From an uncultured Lachnospiraceae bacterium (lineage in GTDB: Bacteria > Bacillota > Clostridia > Lachnospirales > Lachnospiraceae): a stretch of DNA of 44,745 nucleotides. How positions within the stretch are numbered: the stretch's first letter is position 1; the number at the start of each line of letters is the position of its first letter. Both the position numbers and the translations under genes were made by a program. The notes under the pieces are model-generated. The model was not told the origin of the DNA, searched no databases, and saw nothing but the letters and a program-made list of their open reading frames with translations. Shown one piece after another: positions 23,320-31,229 of the stretch. The DNA lies in the NCBI GenBank assembly GCA_948441955.1, contig CAOJQZ010000011.1, positions 1 to 44,745 of the forward strand, given 5' to 3'.

Positions 23320-24234
23320 TCAGGAAAGAATAAACCGCAGCTTTTCCGTCTCCAGTGAAAATGAAATCTCAGAGGCCGACGCTGCAGGTTCGCCGTCTGT
23401 ATGAACCGGAAGCCTTTCTGAACTTGTGATATGAATGTCAGAACAAGTAAAAATATGTACCCCTTTAAAATGTACATGCAGGCCGGCATAAGCGGTTGGA
23501 AGCAGAAGAAGGGCCTTAAGCTTCGGCATGTCGGAAATTACGATAATATCAAGGAGATTATCTTCCGGGTCTGCATCCGGACAGAACTTGAAACCGCCGC
23601 CTTCATAACGCTGGTTCATGGCTGTGGCAAAAAATACCTTTTTAAAACGCCTCTGGCCTCTGATGTCTTTAAATGTCATAGAACAGGGCTGTAACGTTAT
23701 CAGAAGATAGAGCGCAACTGCTGTGTAAGAGAGCTTTCCAAGCCTTAGCCTGTTGAGCAGACGTTTTATTCCGGAGGAAGAATTGTGAAAGCAGACATCC
23801 GCATCAAAGCCGATACCGGAACTTACGGCGAAACGCCTGCTTTTCCCCTGATATGTAAGACGTCCAATATTAATATATGCATATTTTGACGGAGATAGAA
23901 TCTGTTTCAGCATGACTTCGGGTTTTCGGGACAGCTTCATGGATCTTGCAAAATCATTGCTGGAGCCAATAGGAATGTAGCCCAGCGTTACTTTTGAAAA
24001 GTCCTGTATACCATTGACCACTTCATTGATTGTTCCGTCCCCGCCCAGAATGATCAGCAAGATTTTCTCCGGACCGGCAGTGAGGGCGCGGGCAAATTCT
24101 GTGGCATGGCCCGGATACCGGGTTAAAAAAACCTGGTATGTCAGACTTTGCTTTTCTATAACGGCCTCCAGCTGCCTCCAGACCTTAAGCCCCAGTCCGG
24201 TACGGGCATGAGGATTGACTATGAATGCATACAT
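23320..24234 (-). CDS. Diacylglycerol kinase-family lipid kinase (YegS/DgkB-like)
   Basis: A 304-residue lipid kinase. The nucleotide-binding GGDGT is at 64-68 (ILGGDGTINEVVNGI), followed by YIPIGSSNDFARS, and the later GIGFDADV is also family-typical. It phosphorylates diacylglycerol or a related lipid, recycling it into phospholipid synthesis. Strong GGAGG site. It is the first gene of the minus-strand lipid cluster with the GDPD and PAP2 genes, which points to membrane lipid or teichoic acid turnover. Confidence 0.88.
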   Translation of the reverse strand: MYAFIVNPHARTGLGLKVWRQLEAVIEKQSLTYQVFLTRYPGHATEFARALTAGPEKILLIILGGDGTINEVVNGIQDFSKVTLGYIPIGSSNDFARSMKLSRKPEVMLKQILSPSKYAYINIGRLTYQGKSRRFAVSSGIGFDADVCFHNSSSGIKRLLNRLRLGKLSYTAVALYLLITLQPCSMTFKDIRGQRRFKKVFFATAMNQRYEGGGFKFCPDADPEDNLLDIIVISDMPKLKALLLLPTAYAGLHVHFKGVHIFTCSDIHITSSERLPVHTDGEPAASASEISFSLETEKLRFILS

Positions 24235-24291
24235 AAGCGCCTCCTATATAGATGAAATCTATAAATGTACAAAGTATATAAAAATAAATGA

Positions 24292-24321
24292 TTGGATTTC
24301 CTGTCAGCATAGAGTTACAAT
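24292..24321 (+). promoter_or_regulatory. Promoter of a candidate small RNA
   Basis: TTGGAT (24292-24297), 18 bases, TACAAT (24316-24321) on the plus strand, in a gap with no plus-strand protein gene that I can support. Confidence 0.45.
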
Positions 24322-24325
24322 AAAG

Positions 24326-24410
24326 CTACAAGATATTATTGTAGGCAGTACAGCTGCCATATTCCCTTCTATAAAATCCTTTAAGACCGCTTGCTTGAAG
24401 GATTTTTTTT
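24326..24410 (+). ncRNA. Candidate small RNA, about 85 nt
   Basis: Downstream of a plus-strand promoter there are three consecutive stems: CTACAA/TTGTAG (24326-24344), GGCAG/CTGCC (24344-24358) and a 12-bp terminator hairpin (24374-24405) ending in eight Ts (24403-24410). This is the layout of a trans-acting small RNA. No ribosome site or convincing reading frame is seen. The terminator may instead only serve the convergent tetR gene. Confidence 0.4.
24374..24410 (+). terminator. Rho-independent terminator between the lipid kinase and tetR genes
   Basis: A stem of 12 pairs, including one G-T pair, formed by 24374-24385 and 24394-24405, with an eight-base loop. Eight Ts follow on the plus strand. 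On the minus strand it is just past the tetR stop and could end that transcript too, though the T-tract there is shorter. Confidence 0.65.
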
Positions 24411-24425
24411 GTCTATATACGGGGA

Positions 24426-25016
24426 TTAGAGGATCCCGTCCAGATAGGTAGCCAGAGAACGTTTCATATTACCCTCAAAGTCAGTATTTCCATTTTTTAA
24501 GCACCATTCGAACACGTTGCCGATGACAATAATTCTAATATCAGTCGTAATATCCCCCAGGTTCAGAGAGGGGGAGAGAATTCCTGCTCCGATACATTTT
24601 TCAAGATAATTTTGAACTGTCACGATGGGGTAAGGCCTTTCGGTACGTATCAGAGGATTCAGAGACTGGTTTTTTGGCGTATAATAGTTTGCCATAAACT
24701 CAACGCCCAGCTCTTCACAGTAATGTATATAATTAAGATACACGTAGATAATGGCGTTCTTTGCTTCCTGTACATTTTTAGGTATATCCAGAAGATCCGT
24801 GTCAATACTGGGCTGCTCTTCGATATAGTAAGAGAGAAGGTCGTCTTTTGTCTTAAAGTGATGATAGAAGCTTCCGTTGGAAACGCCGGCTTCTTCACAT
24901 ATGTTTTTTATAGACAATTCCTCATAGCCTTTTTTACGGAGAATGTGTTTGGCAGCACGGAATATTTTTGCTTTTGTTTCTTTTGACTTCAGCTGCTGCT
25001 TTGATAATTCGCTCAT
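24426..25016 (-). CDS. TetR/AcrR-family regulator
   Basis: A 196-residue repressor-type protein. Residues about 14-60 carry the TetR helix-turn-helix (KIFRAAKHILRKKGYEELS, then ICEEAGVSNGSFYHHFKTKDDLL); the rest is a ligand-binding domain with a C-terminal region typical of clostridial members. It is transcribed away from tex from an excellent promoter. Its targets are unknown; the adjacent lipid genes are one candidate but they are a separate transcript. Confidence 0.88.
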   Translation of the reverse strand: MSELSKQQLKSKETKAKIFRAAKHILRKKGYEELSIKNICEEAGVSNGSFYHHFKTKDDLLSYYIEEQPSIDTDLLDIPKNVQEAKNAIIYVYLNYIHYCEELGVEFMANYYTPKNQSLNPLIRTERPYPIVTVQNYLEKCIGAGILSPSLNLGDITTDIRIIVIGNVFEWCLKNGNTDFEGNMKRSLATYLDGIL

Positions 25017-25056
25017 ATTATGAACCCTCTTTTAAGCTTTCTGCAAGTATAGCCTG

Positions 25057-25085
25057 ATTATAACACAGGACAGCATATTTTACAA
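25057..25085 (-). promoter_or_regulatory. Promoter of the tetR gene
   Basis: On the minus strand TTGTAA (25080-25085), 17 bases, TATAAT (25057-25062) with an extended TG. It is about 40 bases upstream of the start. Confidence 0.7.
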
Positions 25086-25118
25086 GAAAACAGAGTGAGC
25101 TCTACATCAACGGCGCCA

Positions 25119-25147
25119 TTGCGCATAGGAGGAAATTCAGGTATAAT
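25119..25147 (+). promoter_or_regulatory. Promoter of tex
   Basis: TTGCGC (25119-25124), 17 bases, TATAAT (25142-25147), divergent from the tetR promoter and about 43 bases before the tex start. Confidence 0.6.
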
Positions 25148-25190
25148 ATTCTCGGATAAAAAGATATATTTGGAAGAGAAAGGGTTACAC

Positions 25191-27347
25191 ATGGATATCA
25201 ATCAGAAGATTACGGAGGAACTGAATGTAAAAAGATGGCAGACAGACGCTGCAGTAAAACTGATAGATGAGGGGAATACGATTCCTTTCATTGCCAGGTA
25301 CCGGAAGGAGGCAACCGGAACACTGGATGACGAACAGCTTAGAAAGCTTTATGAGAGACTTAATTATCTAAGGAACCTGGAGGAAAAGAAGGAGCAGGTG
25401 CTTGGAAGCATTGAAGAACAGGGGAAGCTTACAGAAGAATTAAGGGAGCAGATTCTTGCGGCGGAAACTCTTGTTATTGTAGAGGATTTATACCGTCCGT
25501 ACCGTCCGAAAAGGAGAACGCGGGCGACGATTGCCAAAGAAAAAGGACTGGAGCCCTTTGCATCACTTATTATGCTTCAGAATGTGGACAGGCCTCTTGA
25601 GGAGCTTGCAGAGGCTTATATAGACGATGAAAAAGAAGTACATACGGCACAGGAGGCAATTGCCGGAGCAAAGGATATTATTGCGGAGAGTATTTCTGAC
25701 GAGGCGGATTACCGGATGTGGATCAGGAGGATTACAGCACAGAAAGGACGGGTGGTTTCTGCCGCTAAGGATGAGAAGGCAGAGTCTGTGTATGAGATGT
25801 ACTATGATTTTGAAGAGCCGGTCAGCCGTATTGCAGGACACAGGATACTTGCTTTAAACCGCGGCGAGAAGGAAAAGGTATTAGCGGTGAAGATTGAGGC
25901 GCCGGAGGAGGAGATTATAAGATATCTTGAAAGGAAAACAATTCATACAGACAATCTGTACACAACGCCGGCTCTTAAGGAGACAGTAGAGGACAGCTAT
26001 AAACGGCTGATTGCACCTGCGATTGAGCGCGAGATCAGAAATGAGCTTACAGAAAAAGCAGAGGACGGCGCCATCGGTGTGTTTGGAAAGAATTTGGAGC
26101 AGCTTCTCATGCAGCCGCCCATTGTCGGCCAGACGGTGCTTGGATGGGATCCGGCGTTTCGAACAGGCTGTAAGCTTGCCGTTGTAGATCCCACCGGAAA
26201 GGTGATAGGAACAACAGTCATTTACCCGACGGCTCCCACGACTCCGCAAAAAATCCAGGCATCAAAAGATTTGCTGAAAAAAATAATCAAAAAATATAAT
26301 ATTACACTTATATCTGTGGGAAACGGAACGGCTTCAAGAGAGTCTGAAATGTTTATCGTAGAGCTTTTAAAGGAGATTCCGGAGAAGGTGCAGTATGTGA
26401 TTGTAAATGAAGCAGGCGCTTCCGTTTATTCTGCAAGCAAGCTTGCAAGCGAAGAGTTCCCCAAATTTGACGTAGGACAGAGAAGCGCCACATCTATTGC
26501 AAGAAGGCTTCAGGATCCCCTTGCAGAGCTTGTGAAAATTGATCCGAAATCTATCGGCGTAGGACAGTATCAGCATGATATGAATCAGAAAAAATTAAGC
26601 GAGGCGTTATCCGGCGTTGTAGAGGACTGTGTAAATAAAGTGGGGGTAGACTTAAATACTGCCTCTGCACCGCTCCTGTCCTATATCTCGGGTATTTCTT
26701 CTGCAATAGCGAAAAATATTGTGTCATACAGAGAGGAAAACGGCAGATTTGCAAACCGAAAACAGCTTCTAAAAGTATCGAAGCTTGGTCCGAAGGCATA
26801 CGAGCAGTGTGCAGGCTTTATGCGGATTCAGGGAGGCGACAACCCTTTGGATGGGACAAGCGTACATCCGGAGTCTTATGAGGCGGCGGAGAAGCTTCTT
26901 GACAGACAGGGCTTTGCACCGGAGGATATAAGAGGAGGGAAGCTTATTGGTCTTTCTCTTACTATAAAAGATTACAGGAAGCTTTCAGAGGAGCTTGGTA
27001 TCGGAGAGATTACTCTGAGGGACATTGTAAAGGAGCTTGAGAAGCCGGCCCGTGATCCCCGTGACGAGATGCCGAAGCCTATTTTACGTACAGATGTGCT
27101 GGAGATGAAGGATCTGGCGGAAGGGATGATATTAAAAGGAACTGTCCGGAACGTAATTGATTTTGGAGTGTTTGTGGATATCGGAGTACACCAGGACGGA
27201 CTTGTGCATATTTCTCAGATTACGGATAAAAAATATATTAAGCATCCGCTGGAGGCTGTAAGCGTTGGGGACATTGTGGATGTGAAAGTTATGAGCGTGG
27301 ACTTAAAGAAGAAGCGGATTCAGCTTACAATGAAAGGGATCTCTTAA
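25191..27347 (+). CDS. tex: Tex-family RNA-binding protein
   Basis: A 718-residue transcription-accessory protein of the Tex/Spt6-like family. Seen: the N-terminal Tex domain (RWQTDAAVKLIDEGNTIPFIARYRKE), a YqgF/RNase H-like core (GWDPAFRTGCKLAVVD), helix-hairpin-helix motifs (SYISGISSAIAKNIVSYREENG) and a C-terminal S1 domain (GTVRNVIDFGVFVDIGVHQDGLVHIS). I chose ATG 25191, after AAAGGG; an open frame continues upstream through the promoter to 25095 but would be untranslated. It probably shares a transcript with the following yitT-like gene. Confidence 0.92.
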   Translation: MDINQKITEELNVKRWQTDAAVKLIDEGNTIPFIARYRKEATGTLDDEQLRKLYERLNYLRNLEEKKEQVLGSIEEQGKLTEELREQILAAETLVIVEDLYRPYRPKRRTRATIAKEKGLEPFASLIMLQNVDRPLEELAEAYIDDEKEVHTAQEAIAGAKDIIAESISDEADYRMWIRRITAQKGRVVSAAKDEKAESVYEMYYDFEEPVSRIAGHRILALNRGEKEKVLAVKIEAPEEEIIRYLERKTIHTDNLYTTPALKETVEDSYKRLIAPAIEREIRNELTEKAEDGAIGVFGKNLEQLLMQPPIVGQTVLGWDPAFRTGCKLAVVDPTGKVIGTTVIYPTAPTTPQKIQASKDLLKKIIKKYNITLISVGNGTASRESEMFIVELLKEIPEKVQYVIVNEAGASVYSASKLASEEFPKFDVGQRSATSIARRLQDPLAELVKIDPKSIGVGQYQHDMNQKKLSEALSGVVEDCVNKVGVDLNTASAPLLSYISGISSAIAKNIVSYREENGRFANRKQLLKVSKLGPKAYEQCAGFMRIQGGDNPLDGTSVHPESYEAAEKLLDRQGFAPEDIRGGKLIGLSLTIKDYRKLSEELGIGEITLRDIVKELEKPARDPRDEMPKPILRTDVLEMKDLAEGMILKGTVRNVIDFGVFVDIGVHQDGLVHISQITDKKYIKHPLEAVSVGDIVDVKVMSVDLKKKRIQLTMKGIS

Positions 27348-27366
27348 AGAAATATTGGGGGATATT

Positions 27367-28230
27367 ATGAAATCAAAAGGAAGAAAAACGATAGAAACAA
27401 TTATCGGTGTTTTCACAGGGAATCTGATTCTTGCGTTTGCCGTCGCTGCATTTTTAGTTCCCCATGGAATTATTATGGGCGGTGCTACAGGCATTGGACT
27501 TACGATTAACCATTATATTCCGGCAGCAGACCTTTCGCTGGTTGTTTTCGTTGTTAATGGGGCGCTGTTTTTAATCGGGGCGTTGGTACTGGGAAAGAAA
27601 TTTGTTGTTACCACGATTGCAAGCACGTTTCTTTATCCAGTCTGTCTGTCCGTTATGCGGGCGATACCCGGGATAACGGAGCTTACTGATAACATTATGC
27701 TGGCTGCTGTTTACGGAGGGGCCGTTCTTGGAATCGGAATCGGATTTGTAATCAGGGTAGGGGCTTCTACAGGAGGGACGGATATACTTGCACTTGTATT
27801 TAACAAATGGTTTCATATACCGGTGGCGGTTCTTGTATATACGGCAGATTTTATCGTACTGGGGAATCAGGCGTTGTTTTCCGACACAGAACAGATTATG
27901 TACGGCCTTCTGGCGCTTGTCCTTGAAACAATGCTGCTTAATAAGGTGATGCTTCTGGGGCAGTCCCAGATTCAGCTCTTTATTATTTCTGATAAATATG
28001 AGGACATTCGGGGTAAGATGCTGGAAAGTCTGGATGTGGGCGTGACGATGCTTTACATGGAAACCGGTTTTGGAAAGGAAAGCCAAAAGGGAGTACTCTG
28101 CGTCGTTCCAAAACGAAAGCTTTACGCGGCAAAGGAACTTGTGCAGACCGTGGACGAGAAAGCGTTTATTACAATTACACAGATTAACGAGGTGAGGGGC
28201 CGGGGATTTAGCATTTCGAGAGATTGTTAA
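27367..28230 (+). CDS. YitT-family membrane protein with DUF2179 domain
   Basis: A 287-residue membrane protein of unknown function. The N-terminal two thirds hold about five or six hydrophobic segments (NLILAFAVAAFLVPHGIIMGGATGIGL; GASTGGTDILALV). The C-terminal part (from about 200) is the soluble DUF2179 domain (LLGQSQIQLFIISDKYEDIRGKML ... GVLCVVPKRKL). I placed the start at ATG 27367, six bases after a G-rich ribosome site, 19 bases after tex. An in-frame TTG at 27355 is less likely. Confidence 0.85.
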   Translation: MKSKGRKTIETIIGVFTGNLILAFAVAAFLVPHGIIMGGATGIGLTINHYIPAADLSLVVFVVNGALFLIGALVLGKKFVVTTIASTFLYPVCLSVMRAIPGITELTDNIMLAAVYGGAVLGIGIGFVIRVGASTGGTDILALVFNKWFHIPVAVLVYTADFIVLGNQALFSDTEQIMYGLLALVLETMLLNKVMLLGQSQIQLFIISDKYEDIRGKMLESLDVGVTMLYMETGFGKESQKGVLCVVPKRKLYAAKELVQTVDEKAFITITQINEVRGRGFSISRDC

Positions 28231-28266
28231 AATATTATCTTTTTTTGGGAAATTGCGTAATTTTTG

Positions 28267-28294
28267 TTGATTTTATTTTTTTATTATGTATACT
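28267..28294 (+). promoter_or_regulatory. Promoter of pckA
   Basis: TTGATT (28267-28272), 16 bases of very T-rich spacer, TATACT (28289-28294), about 60 bases before the pckA start. Confidence 0.6.
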
Positions 28295-28353
28295 ATGAAG
28301 GTATGGGAACAGAGGATTCCCGTGTACACTATTAAAAAAGGAGATTATGAAAG

Positions 28354-29958
28354 ATGGCAGAAATCAATTTAAGCAAATATGGCATTAATGGAACTACTGA
28401 AATTGTACGTAACCCTTCTTATGAGATGCTGTTTGATGAGGAGACAAAGCCAGGGCTTGAGGGCTTTGAAAAAGGTCAGGTCAGCGAACTTGGTGCAGTG
28501 AATGTAATGACTGGTATCTATACCGGACGTTCACCCAAAGATAAATTTATCGTAATGGATGAGAATTCAAAGGACACTGTATGGTGGACTTCTGATGAAT
28601 ATAAGAATGACAACCATCCGGCCTCAGAGGAGACATGGAAGGCGGTAAAGGAAATTGCGCTGAAAGAGCTTTCTGACAAGAGGCTGTTTGTTGTGGATGC
28701 GTTCTGCGGAGCGAATGAAGATACACGCATGTCTATCCGTTTTATCATGGAAGTGGCATGGCAGGCACATTTTATCAGAAATATGTTTATTATGCCGACA
28801 GAGGAAGAGCTTGAGAAATTCGAGCCTGATTTTGTTGTTTATAATGCTTCCAAGGCTAAGGTGGACAATTATAAAGAGCTGGGTCTGAATTCAGAAACGG
28901 CTGTTGTCTTTAATATTTCAAGCCGTGAGCAGGTTATTATTAATACATGGTATGGCGGAGAGATGAAGAAGGGTATGTTCTCTATGATGAATTACTATCT
29001 GCCCCTTAAAGGTATTGCATCCATGCACTGTTCAGCTAACACAGATATGAACGGTGAGAATACCGCTATTTTCTTCGGACTTTCCGGAACAGGCAAAACT
29101 ACGCTCTCTACAGATCCGAAGAGACTTCTTATTGGTGATGACGAGCATGGCTGGGACGATCAGGGTATCTTTAACTTTGAGGGCGGATGCTATGCGAAGG
29201 TTATTAATCTGGACAAAGAGTCAGAGCCTGATATCTATAATGCGATCAAACGCGACGCACTCCTTGAGAATGTTACTTTAGATTCTGAAGGCAAAATTGA
29301 CTTTAATGATAAGAGCGTAACAGAGAATACCCGCGTGTCCTATCCGATTAACCATATTGAAAAGATTGTACGTCCGGTTTCTGCTGCACCGGCTGCGAAA
29401 GAAGTAATCTTCCTCTCAGCAGACGCTTTTGGCGTACTTCCTCCGGTATCAATACTTACTCCGGAGCAGACGCAGTATTACTTCCTGTCTGGATTTACAG
29501 CTAAGCTTGCAGGAACAGAACGCGGTATTACCGAGCCTACGCCGACTTTCTCCGCATGTTTTGGTCAGGCATTCCTTGAGCTGCATCCGACAAAGTATGC
29601 AGAGGAGCTTGTTAAGAGAATGGAAAAGAGCGGCGCTAAAGCATATCTGGTAAATACAGGCTGGAACGGTACTGGAAAACGTATTTCCATTCGTGATACA
29701 CGTGGTATCATTGACGCAATCTTAAATGGAGATATCCTGAAGTCATCAACAAAGAAAATTCCATACTTTAACTTTGAAGTTCCGACAGAGCTTCCGGGCG
29801 TAGACACCAATATTCTGGATCCGAGAAATACTTATGCAGACGCCTCTGAATGGGAGACAAAAGCAAAAGATTTGGCTCAGAGATTTGTAAAGAATTTTTC
29901 CAAGTATGAAGGAAATGAGGCGGGAAGAGCGCTGGTTTCTGCAGGTCCTCAGTTATAA
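28354..29958 (+). CDS. pckA: Phosphoenolpyruvate carboxykinase (ATP)
   Basis: Interconverts oxaloacetate plus ATP with phosphoenolpyruvate, CO2 and ADP. In fermenting anaerobes it often runs towards oxaloacetate. The 534 residues match the ATP-type. Seen: substrate loop GRSPKDKF at 58-65, P-loop GLSGTGKTT at 242-250, and metal-site GDDEHGW at 261-267. AAGGAG precedes the start. The gene is monocistronic. Its last 10 bases overlap the end of the convergent AraC-type gene. Confidence 0.95.
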   Translation: MAEINLSKYGINGTTEIVRNPSYEMLFDEETKPGLEGFEKGQVSELGAVNVMTGIYTGRSPKDKFIVMDENSKDTVWWTSDEYKNDNHPASEETWKAVKEIALKELSDKRLFVVDAFCGANEDTRMSIRFIMEVAWQAHFIRNMFIMPTEEELEKFEPDFVVYNASKAKVDNYKELGLNSETAVVFNISSREQVIINTWYGGEMKKGMFSMMNYYLPLKGIASMHCSANTDMNGENTAIFFGLSGTGKTTLSTDPKRLLIGDDEHGWDDQGIFNFEGGCYAKVINLDKESEPDIYNAIKRDALLENVTLDSEGKIDFNDKSVTENTRVSYPINHIEKIVRPVSAAPAAKEVIFLSADAFGVLPPVSILTPEQTQYYFLSGFTAKLAGTERGITEPTPTFSACFGQAFLELHPTKYAEELVKRMEKSGAKAYLVNTGWNGTGKRISIRDTRGIIDAILNGDILKSSTKKIPYFNFEVPTELPGVDTNILDPRNTYADASEWETKAKDLAQRFVKNFSKYEGNEAGRALVSAGPQL

Positions 29959-30998
29959 GATATTTTTCTGTACTGAGAGGGAGTCATTTTATACTGCTCC
30001 TGAAATATTTTGTAAAAATAACCTTTATTATGATAGCCGACGGCTTCGGCAATTTCTTCTATAGTTTTAGAAGAAGTGCCGAGAAGCTGTTCGGCTTTTT
30101 CAAGCCGGATTTTCTGTACGTAGGCAGAGTAAGTCATTCCGGTTTTGTTTTTTATCAGCCGGTTAAAGTAATCCTCCTGAAAGTGGAAGGTATTGGAAAG
30201 ATCCCGTATTGTAACCGAGGTGAAATGATGTCTTATATATTCGGATACCTCTTCGAAAACAAGCCAGTTCATGGTTTTTCTCTGTTCTTTTGAAAGAGAG
30301 AACTCATATTTCGTTCCCAGTATATGAAAAATGCGCATAAGAAGCCCTTTGCAGATGTGGCGAGAGCCTATATTGTTATTGCTAAGCTCACTAAGAAGTG
30401 TATATAGACAATCCTCCATTTCCGTTCCTGTATTGCTGTCAGGACGAAAATGGAGATATTGCTGCAAATCCTTTTGTTTCAGCAGGGCAGGTTTTAGGAA
30501 CATAATAATTTTTTGTGCAGTAATATTTCCATCCATAATTTCTGTAAACATGTCGTTGGCAATGCCGAGAAAAAGAATCGTTGCAGGAGTTTCCATAAGG
30601 TAATCCTGGTGCAGGCAGTTTTTGTCAATCAGACAGAGATCACCCTGACGGAAGGTGATGTCCTTTCCCAGTATCTTTTGGCGGAACTCACCGGATACCA
30701 CATAGCCTAATTCGATATAATCATGAGTGTGTAATTGTGTTTTATCGCCTGAAGAATATTCATAGTGGTAGCAGAATGGCTCCGGAGAAGGGCACATGGA
30801 AGCATATAGATTTTTATGTGCGTCGCTGTTCCAGCACAGGGCGAAAAGACGTTCTTGCTTTAAGAGGGGATAGGTTTTTACCTCCTGTACGGATTTGGAA
30901 TATTCAGGACAAATAAGCCTGGGACCGAGCCGGTGATTTTTGGGAAGGACATTTTCTGCGTGGGAAGTGAGGCTCAGGCAAAGATCGGTTAAAGTCAT
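29949..30998 (-). CDS. AraC-family regulator with cupin sensor
   Basis: A 349-residue regulator. A cupin-like sugar-sensing domain (about 85-165; HTHDYIELGYVVSGEF, ITFRQGDLCLI) precedes two helix-turn-helix units in the last hundred residues (VTIRDLSNTFHFQEDYFNRLIKNKTG and TIEEIAEAVGYHNKGYFYKIF). It is divergent from araA, so it is the likely regulator of the arabinose operon. AAGGAG precedes the start. Ligand and sign of control are inferred from position. Confidence 0.9.
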   Translation of the reverse strand: MTLTDLCLSLTSHAENVLPKNHRLGPRLICPEYSKSVQEVKTYPLLKQERLFALCWNSDAHKNLYASMCPSPEPFCYHYEYSSGDKTQLHTHDYIELGYVVSGEFRQKILGKDITFRQGDLCLIDKNCLHQDYLMETPATILFLGIANDMFTEIMDGNITAQKIIMFLKPALLKQKDLQQYLHFRPDSNTGTEMEDCLYTLLSELSNNNIGSRHICKGLLMRIFHILGTKYEFSLSKEQRKTMNWLVFEEVSEYIRHHFTSVTIRDLSNTFHFQEDYFNRLIKNKTGMTYSAYVQKIRLEKAEQLLGTSSKTIEEIAEAVGYHNKGYFYKIFQEQYKMTPSQYRKISYN

Positions 30999-31086
30999 GA
31001 AAAACTGTCTCCTTTCTACTATACTTTGTATTTTAGATAATTACTATTATTCTCCCATGTTCCGGGAATTTTTTCAAGAGCTGAAA

Positions 31087-31109
31087 CTATTGTACGTCAG
31101 TCGTAATAG
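31087..31109. promoter_or_regulatory. Candidate operator between the araC-type gene and araA
   Basis: CTATTGTACG (31087-31096) and CGTAATAG (31102-31109) form an imperfect inverted repeat about 35 bases upstream of the araA -35 box. It may be a site for the AraC-type protein, though that family more often binds direct repeats. Confidence 0.35.
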
Positions 31110-31143
31110 GTAACTTTTTTAAAATATATGCAGAGTTAAGAAA

Positions 31144-31171
31144 TTGAAAAAAACAAGGGATTTCTTATAAT
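31144..31171 (+). promoter_or_regulatory. Promoter of the arabinose operon
   Basis: TTGAAA (31144-31149), 16 bases, TATAAT (31166-31171), about 58 bases before the araA start. Confidence 0.65.
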
Positions 31172-31229
31172 AAAATGAAATAGATTAGCTGGCCGAATTA
31201 TCCGGAGAAAGAAAAGGAGAGATAGGAAT

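Noticed and set aside
24215..24451. A 78-codon plus-strand reading frame between the lipid kinase and tetR genes
   Set aside because: It starts inside the lipid kinase gene, runs through the terminator and its T-tract, has no ribosome site and no recognisable sequence.
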